Below are positions 54,661 through 64,000 of a stretch of DNA of 64,000 nucleotides, piece by piece (the first letter of the stretch is position 1; each line of letters starts with the position of its first letter). Where the stretch lies: positions 11,859,254 to 11,923,253 of the forward strand of contig OZ026526.1 of assembly GCA_964019695.1 (NCBI GenBank). Reading direction: 5' to 3'. The notes below the pieces were generated by a model. It saw only the letters and a program-made list of their open reading frames with translations. It was not told the origin of the DNA and searched no databases. A program made the position numbers and the translations under genes. The DNA comes from Loripinus fragilis. Lineage: Eukaryota; Mollusca; Bivalvia; Lucinida; Lucinidae.

Positions 54661-55144
54661 TTTGTGATTTAACAAAGCATCAAACATATTTTATTTCAAT
54701 ACATTAAGGTCTGAGAAACAGTTCCCAACACTGTTTAGAGTTCCCACTAATATGTTGAGGACTCTCTATTCTGTAGTGCTAAACCCCAAGTTTATCATAG
54801 CTAAGGAAAAAATTAATCAGTGGTTAGGCGCCACCTTTTCTTACGTGATGCACTTTTAGATGTACTTTACTGACCCAATCTTCACTTTGTAGTATGGCCG
54901 ATGCTTTTTTCTTTGATCTTTGCTGATGTTTAAATCAGACACCCTAGAATAACGACGAATGAGGAGCTTAAAACCGTACTCTAACTTCCAAATTTAGTCA
55001 AACAGCGATGTGGGCGGGAACTTCCTAAATAGCGACACATTAACCAGTAGGTAAATGTAATATAATTGACAGCTTAGGCCGGATGCTGGGAGGAGCGAAT
55101 GTAAATTTCGCCAGGTGTCAGTAACACGTATTTATTTGCGCCTG
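54661..55144. other. No feature recognised
   Basis: No coding motif or repeat family identified. Confidence 0.4.
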
Positions 55145-55157
55145 CGCCATACTACAA

Positions 55158-55280
55158 GCTAAATAAAGGATTTTTCCTCGGCTTTTTGTTTAAACCGCTC
55201 GGTGGGCTACGCCCACCTCGCGGTTTAAACAAGAAAGTCTCGGAAAAGAATCCTTTATCTATTACTTAGCTTGCGTAGAA
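55158..55280. mobile_element. Foldback element U
   Basis: 'aagctaaataaaggattttt' and its complement 'aagaatcctttatctattac', with inner arms 'tttgtttaaaccg' / 'cggtttaaacaag' around the core 'tcggtgggctacgcccacct'. About 120 bp hairpin. One copy only in this window. Confidence 0.7.
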
Positions 55281-55376
55281 GTTAAAACATAAATTGTGCT
55301 GGTTACGTTGAGGCTGCTGAATATGTTTAAGTACACTCCTCCCATTTCTTATTCTGAAAACCTGCACCATTCCAGC

Positions 55377-55915
55377 TATTACTTGACTTTTTGCTTACTG
55401 TAAAGGCGGCAACTTTAATATTCATATCTGGGCGTGTTTCGACTATTTCATCTGCTAAGCAAGGGAAATCGGGTTTTATTTAAAATTTTGTAAAGAGTTA
55501 ATCAGCTCTTTGGGCCGCGCAAACGAACGTGCATTTCATGAAAATCCTAACCGTATACACACTGAACTCACATTTATTAACCCTTAAAGTGCATAATCAC
55601 AAAATGTTTGTTTTTGTCGTCCACTTAACTATTTTAAACAGTGTGGACCCAGATCAGACTGCTCCTGTAGGAGCAGTCTGATCTGTGTCCACAATGTTTG
55701 CTTCCCTGCTTATGCTAAATAGACAGTTTCAGATTCAGTTATTTTGCTGGCGTTTTAAGGACTAAATAATGACTAAGGTGGTGGCCTAAGATGATACAGT
55801 TACTTTTGCATAAAACCACGCCTCCTTTTCAGCTTTTACCTTGCCTAAGTTTGACTATTCCTAATTACGCATTCATGAGGCGCCGCCTTTACAGTAAGCG
55901 AAAAGTCAAGTAATA
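55377..55915. mobile_element. Inverted-repeat element B, copy C
   Basis: Ends 'tattacttgactttttgctt' and 'aagcgaaaagtcaagtaata'. 539 bp, collinear with copy B, including the hairpin 'gatcagactgctcctgtagg'. The best pair for defining the terminus TATTACTTGAC. Confidence 0.85.
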
Positions 55916-56068
55916 TCTACAAGCATTTTGGAAGACAATCTAGATCCTGATCAACTGGCTTCGTTAGAAGCCATCTGATCTAGCTCTATGGTGATTTGAA
56001 AAAGAGAGATAAATACTGATTCAGCAGGACAAGTGCTTACTATCATCACAGGTTAATGTTAGTGTTTT

Positions 56069-56295
56069 ACTGTCCTGCCAACCAAGAGTGACAGTGACGT
56101 CATGTTTTGCTTACAAGTTTTAGTAAAACATTATCTTGTACACTCCACTTGAGCTAACATGAATCGATAGATCATCTGTGTATTAATCCTATCCTGCGGA
56201 TAGGATTAATCCACAAATGAGCTACCGTTTCTTAGTATCTGATAACTTTGTAAGCAAAACATGACGTCACTGTTACTCGGGACTAGCAGAACAGT
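56069..56295. mobile_element. Foldback element E, copy 2
   Basis: ACTGTCCTGCCAACCAAGAG at the left, 'gggactagcagaacagt' at the right, TGACGTCATGTTTTGC within the arms, and centre 'taatcctatcctgcggatag'. 227 bp, equal in length to copy 1. Confidence 0.8.
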
Positions 56296-57826
56296 AGTTA
56301 TTTTATTTTATTTTTGTTCTTATTTTTTCAGGCTTAGCAGGACATGAGGGCAGAAACTGTTAAAAGACGATTAAAAACTAAATCTTCGAGGAAGGAGAAA
56401 TTCTGATAGATGTAGCTAACAGTTTCAGATTGCTTCATCCCACCGGACGCCATCCCACCTCCATTGACGAAATAGACAAAACAGGACTTCCAATACTGAA
56501 TCGAGGTCGTGTTCATGTGTGCCAAGGAGACAGAAAGAACAACGTCAGGCTTCACAGCCCGTAATCCTCAAAATGTCTATGCAGTACAAATACATCAATA
56601 ATTTCAGTTGGTGATGTGGCTATCAGGATTTGAGAAATTAATAGTGATACAAGCTCCTTATGGACACATATCAATTTGTTATACACGGCCTTATGCTGCG
56701 CCATACAGCCGAATGTGACAGTATTCAACAAAAACTCGGGAATTTGTTAATCCATTGGGAAGGCAGGGTCGTATTTAGTCTGATCTGACTAATGCTTCTT
56801 TCATAGCACATAGTAATTAATAAAGATATTCGCTTTCCCCGTTACGTTTATTGATGCCCCATCAGCAGGGCGCCGAGATTAAAGTTGACAGGATACGCTC
56901 TATCTGTGGTACCGGACAAAAAATGTATTTCGGGTTTAGCAGACCTACCTGCATAGCTACACAGATTGTCTTAATCAGGTTTAAAGTTGACAGGATAGGC
57001 TCTATCTGTGGTACAGGACAAAGATAAATTGTATTTCATGCTTAGCCTTGTCTAAAATATGCTGGTTTGGATGTTGAATGTATACCTATTATACTTGGTA
57101 CTGATCATGCTGCGTAGATACACTGTCTAATCTGAGCGTTTAATGGCTGCAGACCACAAGAACATGTTACCAGAATGCTAATGCATCAGGAGAAAGTTCA
57201 CACAGAAGCATAAGTGCATCAGGGCATGTGACTAATCCTTCACTGCTTCCACGGTTCTGAACGTACTTAACAGTTTGTGATATTATTGAGTGAAACTGCG
57301 ATTTACGTTATCACTGATAGACAAACAGTCTACGTTTGGTCAGTCTTGTTTGTATAAAAGAAATGATACACACCAGAAGATCGCATGTATATCACAATGC
57401 TGATTAGCATGGAGCTAATGTATTAAAACGAATAGCAAAATCCTTTTCCAGTGTGATTTTCAAATCTTGTTATGAAACAGTTAAAGTACGTGAAGCACAT
57501 GAGTGCATATTACTTTATTTGGCATAGCTCAATGATGCAGTGATACTTTTTGACAGTGAACTTAGTGATATTAGTCAAAACAAAAAACTTTCGGTCTACG
57601 TGTATTCCTTTACGACAATCAATTATAAGTGATAGATTTTTACGACAATTTACAGATTCTAGTAATTGTTTAAGAAAAATAAACGTAAAAGTGAAGCTTC
57701 AGGTTTCAAAACAATTACTTTTTGTGTTAAAATAATTTGAAAGTTCTAAATGCAAGCATTTAATATGGATTGTAGATATAACCAACAGCCAAGACAGGAA
57801 GTCATATTTACACGAAAAGTTTAATA
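56296..57826. other. Region upstream of GPCR; one internal duplication
   Basis: No other gene recognised. 56881-56941 and 56982-57048 are diverged direct copies 100 bp apart ('aaagttgacaggatacgctc' and 'aaagttgacaggataggctc', both with 'tctatctgtggta'). A minus-strand frame at 56334-56555 has no motif. The promoter and any 5' non-coding exon of the GPCR would lie here but cannot be placed from sequence alone. Confidence 0.4.
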
Positions 57827-58975
57827 ATGACGATGGCTATTGATGTAAACGTCACAAACGTATTAGAAAACGAGACATATATCAGCCCTTGCATTGGCAA
57901 TGTGAAAAACGATTCTGCAGCAGCATTCTATGACACGGCACAGTTTATAACAGGATTGATTATATATCCTGTGCTATGTTTTCCAGGAATTGTGGGGAAT
58001 ATCCTCTCCCTCATAGTCCTGTTCCACAGAAATATGGCTACCTCGACAAATGTCTACTTAGCGGCTCTAGCTATATCTGACACACTCAAACTCATCAATG
58101 ACGCTCTATATTTCGTTGTGATACTGCTAAAGAGGACGGACGAGGACCCTGAAGGAATGGTCATGGCTTATCTCTATCCTTATGCTCATTTTGTATTCAA
58201 CGTTGCGGTATGTGTGACAGCCTGGTTGACAGTTTCAATAGCTGTGGAACGTTACATATCCATATGTCATCCAACAAAGGCTGTTTCTGTGTGCACTATA
58301 CCGCGAGCTCGGTATATCAGTATAACCGTATTCGTGATTATGATCATAATAACAATTCCATCCTGGCTACGATATCAGGCCAGACATGTGGTTGATACTA
58401 GGTTAAATATTTCATGTTACATTGTAGAACCCACGGAACTGGGATATAGCCAAGCATTTATGACGCCTTATACATGGATTCAGAATCTATTTCGTTCAAT
58501 CGTGCCCCTTGTCGTATTGATAATCCTAAACACAAAGATAATCAACGAGCTGAGAAGGGAAAGAATCAAGGGTAAAAGCTTATCCGGCAGAAACAGAATA
58601 ACGCTAATTATGATAATCATTATAATAGTATTTCTAGTGTGCATCACGCCTGATGCTGTAATGTCAATGTTCTTCGGATTCGGCTATGCCGAGGAAGACG
58701 ACATTGTGAAGGGCATACGAGAAATAACAGACTCTCTCCTTGCTGCAAACTCTGCTTTCAATTTTGTGTTATACAGTACTATGAGTCAGCAGTTCAGAGA
58801 TACGTTTTGTCTTATATTTGGTTGTAAATCTGCACGGCAGCAGCCCAGTAGAAGGTCAGAGAGAGATAGGTTGATCAAGAATGGGCGTACAGTAAACGGC
58901 AAAGCAATCAGTGCTAAGATAAATCATCCGGTACAAAATGGGACGGAGCCAGTTCTGCAAGAAACATTTGTTTGA
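57827..58975 (+). CDS. Class A (rhodopsin-like) GPCR, FMRFamide-receptor-like, intronless
   Basis: 382 residues with seven membrane segments. TM1 about 40-67 (GN at 57-58), TM2 76-101 (LAISD, D85), TM3 117-144 (E141-R142-Y143, the DRY box), TM4 161-182, TM5 217-240 (P227), TM6 256-285 (C272-I-T-P275), TM7 296-317 (N312-F-x-x-Y316 in place of NPxxY), then an amphipathic helix with Cys328 and Cys333 and a basic, Ser-rich tail. N-glycosylation sequons at N8, N15, N28 and, in loop 2, N194. ERY, the missing Trp in TM6 and NFxxY are features I associate with FMRFamide-receptor-like peptide GPCRs. The ligand is unknown. Odd: loop 2 has Cys197, but position 3.25 is Tyr117, so the usual disulfide partner is absent; Cys22 in the N-terminus might substitute. 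The frame is complete and intronless; a second Met at residue 3 is an alternative start. It would act in the plasma membrane. Confidence 0.92.
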   Translation: MTMAIDVNVTNVLENETYISPCIGNVKNDSAAAFYDTAQFITGLIIYPVLCFPGIVGNILSLIVLFHRNMATSTNVYLAALAISDTLKLINDALYFVVILLKRTDEDPEGMVMAYLYPYAHFVFNVAVCVTAWLTVSIAVERYISICHPTKAVSVCTIPRARYISITVFVIMIIITIPSWLRYQARHVVDTRLNISCYIVEPTELGYSQAFMTPYTWIQNLFRSIVPLVVLIILNTKIINELRRERIKGKSLSGRNRITLIMIIIIIVFLVCITPDAVMSMFFGFGYAEEDDIVKGIREITDSLLAANSAFNFVLYSTMSQQFRDTFCLIFGCKSARQQPSRRSERDRLIKNGRTVNGKAISAKINHPVQNGTEPVLQETFV

Positions 58976-59034
58976 AAAGAATCGGAGGTGAATCGTACAA
59001 AATTGCCTTTGGCTTGTCCTTAACGGGTAGCTGA

Positions 59035-59256
59035 CAGGGGCGGATTCAGGATTTCTGGAAAGGGGGGGGGGGTTTCAAATATATTTAAAAAGGTTTGCTG
59101 AGTTTATCTCATTTTTCTTAAATATCCCATGAAAATGAAATAATTCGGTCTCACTGAGACCAAATTATTTTATTTTCATAGGATATTTAAAACGGGGGCG
59201 GTGGATGGGGAGGGGGTTCCAGCGAACCCCGTGAACCCCCTCTAGATCCGTCACTG
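59035..59256. mobile_element. hAT-like MITE in the GPCR 3' flank
   Basis: CAGGGGCGGATTCAGG at the left and 'ctagatccgtcactg' at the right are inverted ends of the CAGxGxCGGAT type. Centre is the hairpin 'aattcggtctcactgagacc'. GCTGA flanks both sides (59030-59034, 59257-59261), part of a probable target duplication. Absent from the duplicated 3' region at 60.4 kb, so inserted after, or missing from, that copy. Confidence 0.7.
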
Positions 59257-59304
59257 GCTGAGCGTACATGGTTTATTCGTGCGGACAGCGAATACTGATC
59301 CGAT

Positions 59305-59692
59305 CACAGGGGCCAGCCCAGCTTTACAGTATGCTATGTAAAGTGTGCATACATGCCATACCTAACACTGTGAGATAAAATCTCACAGAGCTTCGCTCTT
59401 CTGAAAGCCGATTCCCACAACATTTTTAAATCTCTAAGAATTTTCAAACCATCTAAAACACATTTAATGAAAAAACAATGATAAATTACACTTTATTGTG
59501 TTTATCATAAGTTTCTTGCATTGAAATGCAAGCTTTTTGGTTAGTTTGGGGGATCGCAAAAGTGATTTTTGTGAAAATCTCACACAATTTTATCTAAGCT
59601 CCCTTCAAATTTGGGTTTATCTCACAGATTTCAGTCCACATTTTTGGCATGTATGAGTGTTGCATCCTGTAAATACTGGACTGGCCCCTGTG
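59305..59692. mobile_element. Inverted-repeat MITE, 388 bp
   Basis: CACAGGGGCCAGCCCAGC..TTTACAG at the left is matched inversely by 'ctgtaaatactggactggcc' and 'cctgtg' at the right. Interior 'gtgagataaaatctcacaga' is palindromic. The open frame on the minus strand nearby (59594-59803) overlaps it and is not a gene. Confidence 0.7.
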
Positions 59693-59807
59693 GATGCCTA
59701 AATTGATCTGGTTTTTTATTTGGCGCACAGTTAGATGTAATTTTGTTAGTTCTATCATACACTGGCTCCTAAAGGTGTTATCGGATTGGAAAAGATAAGC
59801 CATTTTA

Positions 59808-60160
59808 GCGTAAAATTTTGATTATTCTCTGATCCATCTGTTTAATCATACAGTAAAACCTATCTTAAGCGGCCACTCAATAATAGAGAAAACAAAGGTC
59901 TAAAAGACAGATGGAAGCTTAATGCAGGTCGAAAGTATTGCAGAATGCTCCCTTGGCTCCCTTGTGGCATTCTGCAATACTTTTAACCTGTATTAAGTGA
60001 TAATGGGACTTGAAAACCTTTTGAGTGGTTGCTTAAGATAGATGTTACTGTATGTTTTGGGTGCCCAAAAGAACCGTTTCATAGAGACGGTTCTTTGGAG
60101 TACCCATAACATATGTTTTGCTTGTTAAATAGGTTAAATAAATTTCAAATACGCAACAGT
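59808..60160. mobile_element. Foldback MITE family I, copy 6, split by a pogo-like MITE
   Basis: 'agcgtaaaattttgattatt' and 'tttaatcata' at the left, then the inserted element 59851-60050, then 'tatgttttgggtgcccaaaa' and 'gaaccgtttcatagagacgg'. Removing the insert plus one TA restores the family order. Confidence 0.8.
59851..60050. mobile_element. pogo/Tigger-like MITE, copy 5
   Basis: Exactly 200 bp from CAGTAAAACCTATCTTAAGC to 'cttaagatagatgttactg', flanked by TA (59849-59850, 60051-60052). The host repeat (family I) normally reads 'aacatatgtttt' at this point, i.e. one TA. This confirms TA duplication for the family. Confidence 0.88.
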
Positions 60161-60185
60161 TCAGAAATATATTTTATAGTATACA

Positions 60186-60431
60186 TGTATTTGGTTGTAA
60201 CATAGTACTAACAGCAGCCCAGTCGGAGGTCCGAGAGAGACAGGTTGATCAAGAATCTGCAAGGCAATCAGTGCTACGGTAAATTATCCGGTACAGAATG
60301 GAACAGAACCAACTCTGCAAGAAAATTTTGCTTGAATCGTACAAAATCGCCTTTGGTTTGTTAATAATTGGTAAGCTACCAATTATTAACAAACCTGAGG
60401 CGAGTACATAATTTCTTTGTGCGGACAGCGA
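60186..60431 (+). pseudogene. Partial duplicate of the GPCR 3' end
   Basis: Matches the gene's last ~50 codons and 3' flank: 'tatttggttgtaa', 'agcagcccagt', 'gagagagacaggttgatcaa', 'ggcaatcagtgct', 'tccggtacagaatgg', 'tctgcaagaaa', then 'gaatcgtacaaaatcgcctt' and 'gtgcggacagcgaa'. About 15 bp corresponding to 'gggcgtacagtaaacg' is deleted after 'atcaagaat', changing the frame, and the membrane-spanning part is missing. It cannot encode a receptor. Produced by local duplication or by decay of a former tandem paralogue. Confidence 0.85.
60355..60395. repeat. Perfect 19-bp hairpin within the duplicate
   Basis: Arm GGTTTGTTAATAATTGGTA (60355-60373), loop AGC, exact reverse complement at 60377-60395. 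At the same place the parental 3' flank has 'ggcttgtccttaacgggtag' with no hairpin, so one arm seems to have been copied back in inverted form in this copy. Confidence 0.85.
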
Positions 60432-60703
60432 AGGCTCAGCTTAGACTGGGTGGAAGCACAGGCTGATCCAAGTCTTTGCTTGGCGCATATTACCATGTCA
60501 TTTTGTTGGTTCTTCGTTATCATATTGGTTATCAGACTGATATTCATAGTTAAACAAAAAAGCAACCTTATCAGTCTATTTAAACAAATGTATTGGGTGC
60601 ATCCCGACGGTACTTTAGAATACCCACAACAAATCATTTGGTTGAGAAATAAGGAAAATCATTTTGAAATACATACTCTATTCTGGGGGTCTGGACTTCT
60701 TGT
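60432..60703. other. No gene recognised
   Basis: Both-strand open frames (60386-60716) overlap and lack motifs. 60590-60665 has a weak family I resemblance ('cccacaacaaatcatttggt'). Confidence 0.35.
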
Positions 60704-60943
60704 CCCGAGGTTATAAAACTTTTTCATGCTCAACTCAGCAAAGCATGATATTTATCCTCATAAATGTTAAAATGCCAACTATTGTTGGCATTTTAACATT
60801 TTTAGCATGATAATTTCAACATCTGAGAAATTTAAAGCAAGAAACTTCTATATTTTTCGGTACATGTAATTAAAAATTTTATGAGCAGCTGAAGTTTCGT
60901 GCTCAGTTGAGTTGAGCATGAAAATAGTTTTATGACCTAGGGG
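60704..60943. mobile_element. Foldback element Q, copy 2
   Basis: 'cccgaggttataaaactttt' and 'tagttttatgacctagggg' are inverted ends. Next inside come 'catgctcaactca' / 'tgagttgagcatg', and the centre contains 'aatgttaaaatgccaactat' with its complement. 240 bp. Confidence 0.8.
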
Positions 60944-61159
60944 CCTTGTCTGTTAACTATCTCAATCTGCGTTGCTTTTTTCAACTATATTTTATGTTAT
61001 GTCTGTTATTCCTTCTTTAGACAAAAAATATATACAAAGGCCAAATGAAATTCTTGCAGACAAATATCTATATATTTAGTTTTTTCTTATGTTTTGGACG
61101 TGTGTGCTCTGGATTATGGATGTAAATAAGTCGGTCAGGGTCCAGCTAGGCAAACCGTG

Positions 61160-61960
61160 ATTGCACGACCCTTGGGTCTGCACTATAATCACTATGTGAG
61201 TCAGTCCGTCCTTACCAACTAGTCAAAATGCTCATAATTATTGAACCACATGGTATATTTGAATCAAATTTCGCATACTTATTTATTTTAGCATCTTATT
61301 TTCTTATAAATCCCAAGAAACCCTTTAACTTTTATTAACTTTTTTATGGCAGATAGAATAAGCAAGTATCTATATCAAGGGACATAACGCAGTCTAGCAA
61401 AAATGCACACACTATATCAATGATACTTAAAACGGAACAAGTCCATTTATTGCACGACCCTTGGGTCTGCACTATAATCACTATGTGAGTCTTGCAAGAC
61501 CATTTGTTCTGTACATAGAGAATACTAGGTGAGTGTCTTTTGATATCAAGTTTACCAGGCAAGGCTTTGAGAACGCTTGTTGACATTGCGAGGCTTGCCG
61601 AGCGATTCAACATGTGTTCTCAAAGCCGAGCCTGGTAAACTTGATATCAAAAGACGCGAACCTGGTATTCTATTTATCAGTTAACCCATTGTTGAAAACT
61701 CTTTAAACTAGCGATTATGACGTAATTTTTGATTTTTGTGTTGATTCAGCGTCATTAGCGACGTTATTCAAAAAGTGCAACGTCATCATGACCTGATAAA
61801 GGTAACATGCCGTGAGATAGGAAAAGTTTATTAGGTTATGTTGAAACAATTCAGTTAATATAAGGGGTGACTGATAATATAATTTTGCATGACCCATAGA
61901 TCTGCACTATAATCTTTATGGGAGTCCATGCCTCCGTCCGTTCGTGGTCAGTAAGTAAAA
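61160..61960. repeat. 'Cacgacccttgggtctgcac' repeats flanking element R
   Basis: 'gcacgacccttgggtctgca' plus 'ctataatcactatgtgagtc' occurs at about 61173-61204 and 61450-61493, and a diverged form at about 61888-61925 next to 'ccatgcctccgtccgttcgt'. Looks like a GTCCGTCC-type element with internal repeats. Foldback R copy 3 is inserted in it. Confidence 0.55.
61520..61877. mobile_element. Foldback element R, copy 3
   Basis: 'gaatactaggtgagtgtctt' to 'ggggtgactgataa'. Internal hairpin arms around 'tttgatatcaagtttaccag' are perfectly kept. Collinear with copies 1 and 2. Confidence 0.75.
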
Positions 61961-62120
61961 ATGCGCATCATGGGTCGTGCACATTACTGCCAGTTGATCA
62001 AATATTACTTTCTGATTTCTCACACGAAAAAAATGTTCTGAGCACGTTGCGGGTTACTCAAAAAATCTACTCAGATAAGAATTGTATGATCCGTCATATT
62101 ACATGCTCCTTGTATTGTTA

Positions 62121-62320
62121 GTAACCCACACCGGATATGCGGCAATCAAAAAACGATCTTAACAATCGACGGACGCCGATCAAAAATCGCTAGAAACAGT
62201 GGTTTTCGATTGCCATTGGCGCCAGTCGGACGACAATCGAAAACTCCGTTTCTAACGATATTTGATCTACGTTCGTCGATAGTATTTACGTTTTAGATTG
62301 CCGCCTATCCGGAGTGTTAC
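62121..62320. mobile_element. Inverted-repeat MITE T, 200 bp
   Basis: Ends 'gtaacccacaccggatatgc' + 'ggcaatc' and 'gattgccgcctatccggagt' + 'gttac' are inverted. The interior is CG-rich for this window ('aatcgacggacgccgatcaa') and itself palindromic. Single copy here. Confidence 0.75.
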
Positions 62321-62587
62321 CCGGACCTTGGGTCCAGGCTGTTTGCAAATGCAAAAGTCGCCGCTAGCATGCAAAGAGTTTAATTGTTTGTCAAACTAAT
62401 AGTTCTTTTCAGTATTTATATTGTCTGTCAAAGTGATTGGACACACAGCTGCTTTATGTTATTATTTTTGTTTGTTATTTCTCAGATATTTATTATTAGA
62501 AGAATAATTATCATCTTTTTCGCGACTTTATTCGTTTGTCAACTTGACGCATGAGTATAGTAGCAAAATATCTGTTCGGGTACAGAC

Positions 62588-62824
62588 CCCGAGGTTATAA
62601 AACTTTTCCCATGCTCAACTCAGCTGAGCATGAAATTTATCCTAATCATAAATGTTAAAATGCCAACATTTGTTGGCATTTTAACATTTATAAGCATGAT
62701 AAATACATCATTTGACAGTCTAAGAGCAAGAAAAGTCATTATTTTTCAGCATTTTTGTTTTTATGAGCAGTTGAAATTGTATCCTCAGTTGAGTTGAGCA
62801 TGAAAAAAGTTTTATAACCTCGAG
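62588..62824. mobile_element. Foldback element Q, copy 3
   Basis: 'cccgaggttataaaactttt' to 'aagttttataacctcgag'. Centre 'aatgttaaaatgccaacatt' with its complement. Almost the same length as copy 2. Confidence 0.8.
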
Positions 62825-62961
62825 GCCGGTTCTAAGGAGATAAGCATCTGATATAGATTTTATAAAAGGCACTCTCCCACAAAATGAGGTATTGCTCCTG
62901 CGTTTACGTTCTAGACTGGGATATGCGTGGAAAGCAGAAACAGAATTTTCCATAAAACAAT

Positions 62962-63226
62962 GGCGTAGCCAGAACGCTGAAAAAGTTACGCATATCAAAG
63001 GGAGACTACTTCAATTCCCTTCAATTGCGTCCCTTTTCAAAATGGAAACTTCTCTTAAAGGAAACAAGTTGCTCCCAGAGGGATTGAATTATTTCCTTTA
63101 AGAGCCGTTCCTTTTGGTATGATGAATCATTTTTACCACATTTGGTGACCTCCCTGGAATGTTACTGTACTATTTTCATTACACACGTCACGTGCGTAAC
63201 TGCGTACATGTAATTGGAGCTACGCC
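62962..63226. mobile_element. Foldback element X, copy 3
   Basis: 'ggcgtagccagaacgctgaa' to 'ttggagctacgcc', with 'tcccttttcaaaatggaaac' and 'ttaccacatttggtgacctc' in the order of copy 2 at 42973. Confidence 0.7.
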
Positions 63227-63631
63227 AAGGTAAAACATCTACTCGATGGCCATAACCCTACTATTCAGGGGAATACACTCATTTTAAAAGAAAAAGTACA
63301 GATCAACACAAAGCTTTGCTGTTCTAGAAAAGGGGTTTCGGGCAATTATTTACATTTTTTATAAAATCTTTGACAAATACAGATGTTCCAGCCCAACTGA
63401 TTCATTTTACGCATTCTGCACCAATCTTTTGTAATAGAAAGACCTAAAGGTCATTAATCAGAGGTCGTGGTACATATATGGTATCTGAAGATTTTTACGC
63501 ATGTTGAGACAGGTAGATAAAATATGTCATGCGCAATGGCTTTGTTTCAAGTGAAAAATATTTCTTATCCCATATATTAAGGCAAATAGGAACTGCTCGA
63601 GTGAGCCTGTGCTTTAGAACCTTATTTGACC
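63227..63631. other. No feature recognised
   Basis: No gene or repeat family identified. Confidence 0.4.
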
Positions 63632-63722
63632 ACGCACGCACGCACACACACACACACACACACACGCACGCACGCACGCACGCACGCACTCACACACGCA
63701 CGCTTGATAACACACGCACGCC
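63632..63722. repeat. CA / CGCA compound microsatellite
   Basis: Alternating (CA)n and (CGCA)n runs. Open frames across it on both strands (TH- or CV-rich) are artefacts of the repeat. Confidence 0.95.
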
Positions 63723-64000
63723 CAGTAAGAGAATATGTGAATGAAGAAAATATATAAGATACAGTCTCATTTGACGTTTAACCATTGGACTAGAGATCAC
63801 CGTAAAACATAAGTGCAACTTTGTACCAAATTTAGTGGCAGCTGCACTGCCAATGTTTTGTTGTAACCTCTCAACTGCTCTAAAAGCTTCATTCTGTTGG
63901 ATTGTATTGATCCGAAGAATAACTACAGCGATAACAGGTATAAATGTTTATACACTTATCACTGAAGAAATATTGGCATCAAGTTGTTCTAGTAGAGAGG

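Noticed and set aside
58210..58395. 61-codon frame inside the GPCR gene
   Set aside because: Alternate-frame shadow of the receptor coding sequence.
63495..63744. Thr-His-rich or Cys-Val-rich peptides on the two strands
   Set aside because: Translation of the CA/CGCA microsatellite.

Overview
This is animal nuclear DNA. It is AT-rich and intron-scale, with almost no long reading frames and a very dense load of interspersed repeats. The repeat types (tRNA-derived SINEs ending in a 'GTGGACGTAAAG...AACAAA' tail, GTCCGTCC-bearing elements rich in GACCTTGACC, CCCAGCA foldbacks, Penelope-like tails) and a lophotrochozoan-looking peptide-type GPCR suggest a mollusc, most likely a bivalve. That is inference from pattern memory, not a database search.

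Only one intact protein-coding gene can be supported: a single-exon, 382-residue class A GPCR on the + strand at 57827-58975. A broken duplicate of its 3' end lies 1.4 kb downstream at about 60186-60431. All other recognisable coding sequence is decayed mobile-element or repeat-borne sequence: a Penelope-like reverse transcriptase (38.7-39.4 kb, -), a non-LTR retrotransposon in three pieces (14.2-17.6 kb, -), and two antiparallel pieces of a gene with PIN/FEN1-like motifs (9.0-10.6 kb) inside a 5-kb inverted-repeat element.

Layout. 0-7 kb: Penelope tails, small foldback elements, a tRNA-like sequence, a SINE. 7.5-12.5 kb: the large inverted-repeat element (K) with many GTAAC..GTTAC palindromes. 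12.6-17.6 kb: nested block of family C, TA-inserting family D, Penelope tails, a SINE and the broken LINE. 17.8-33 kb: foldback elements, a GTCCGTCC element, a 224-bp tandem duplication, a 206-bp AT tract, minisatellites. 33.4-36.7 kb: about 18 tandem monomers, each with a tRNA-Thr-like internal promoter remnant, followed by an element (J) with long terminal inverted repeats. 38.2-39.4 kb: Penelope relic. 41.1-42.3 kb: a triple nest. 43.7-45.7 kb: a 1.7-kb element inside family C. 47.0-53.1 kb: a large imperfect palindrome whose left arm carries three insertions for which the right arm keeps the empty site. 53.5-55.9 kb: two near-full copies of a 0.55-kb inverted-repeat element. 56-64 kb: GPCR locus and further foldback elements.

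The window is mainly a record of transposition. Because several elements sit inside other repeated copies, pre-insertion sites, target duplications and relative order can be read directly. Repeat boundaries are approximate unless a target-site duplication is stated; family names are local labels (C, D, K, Q and so on).
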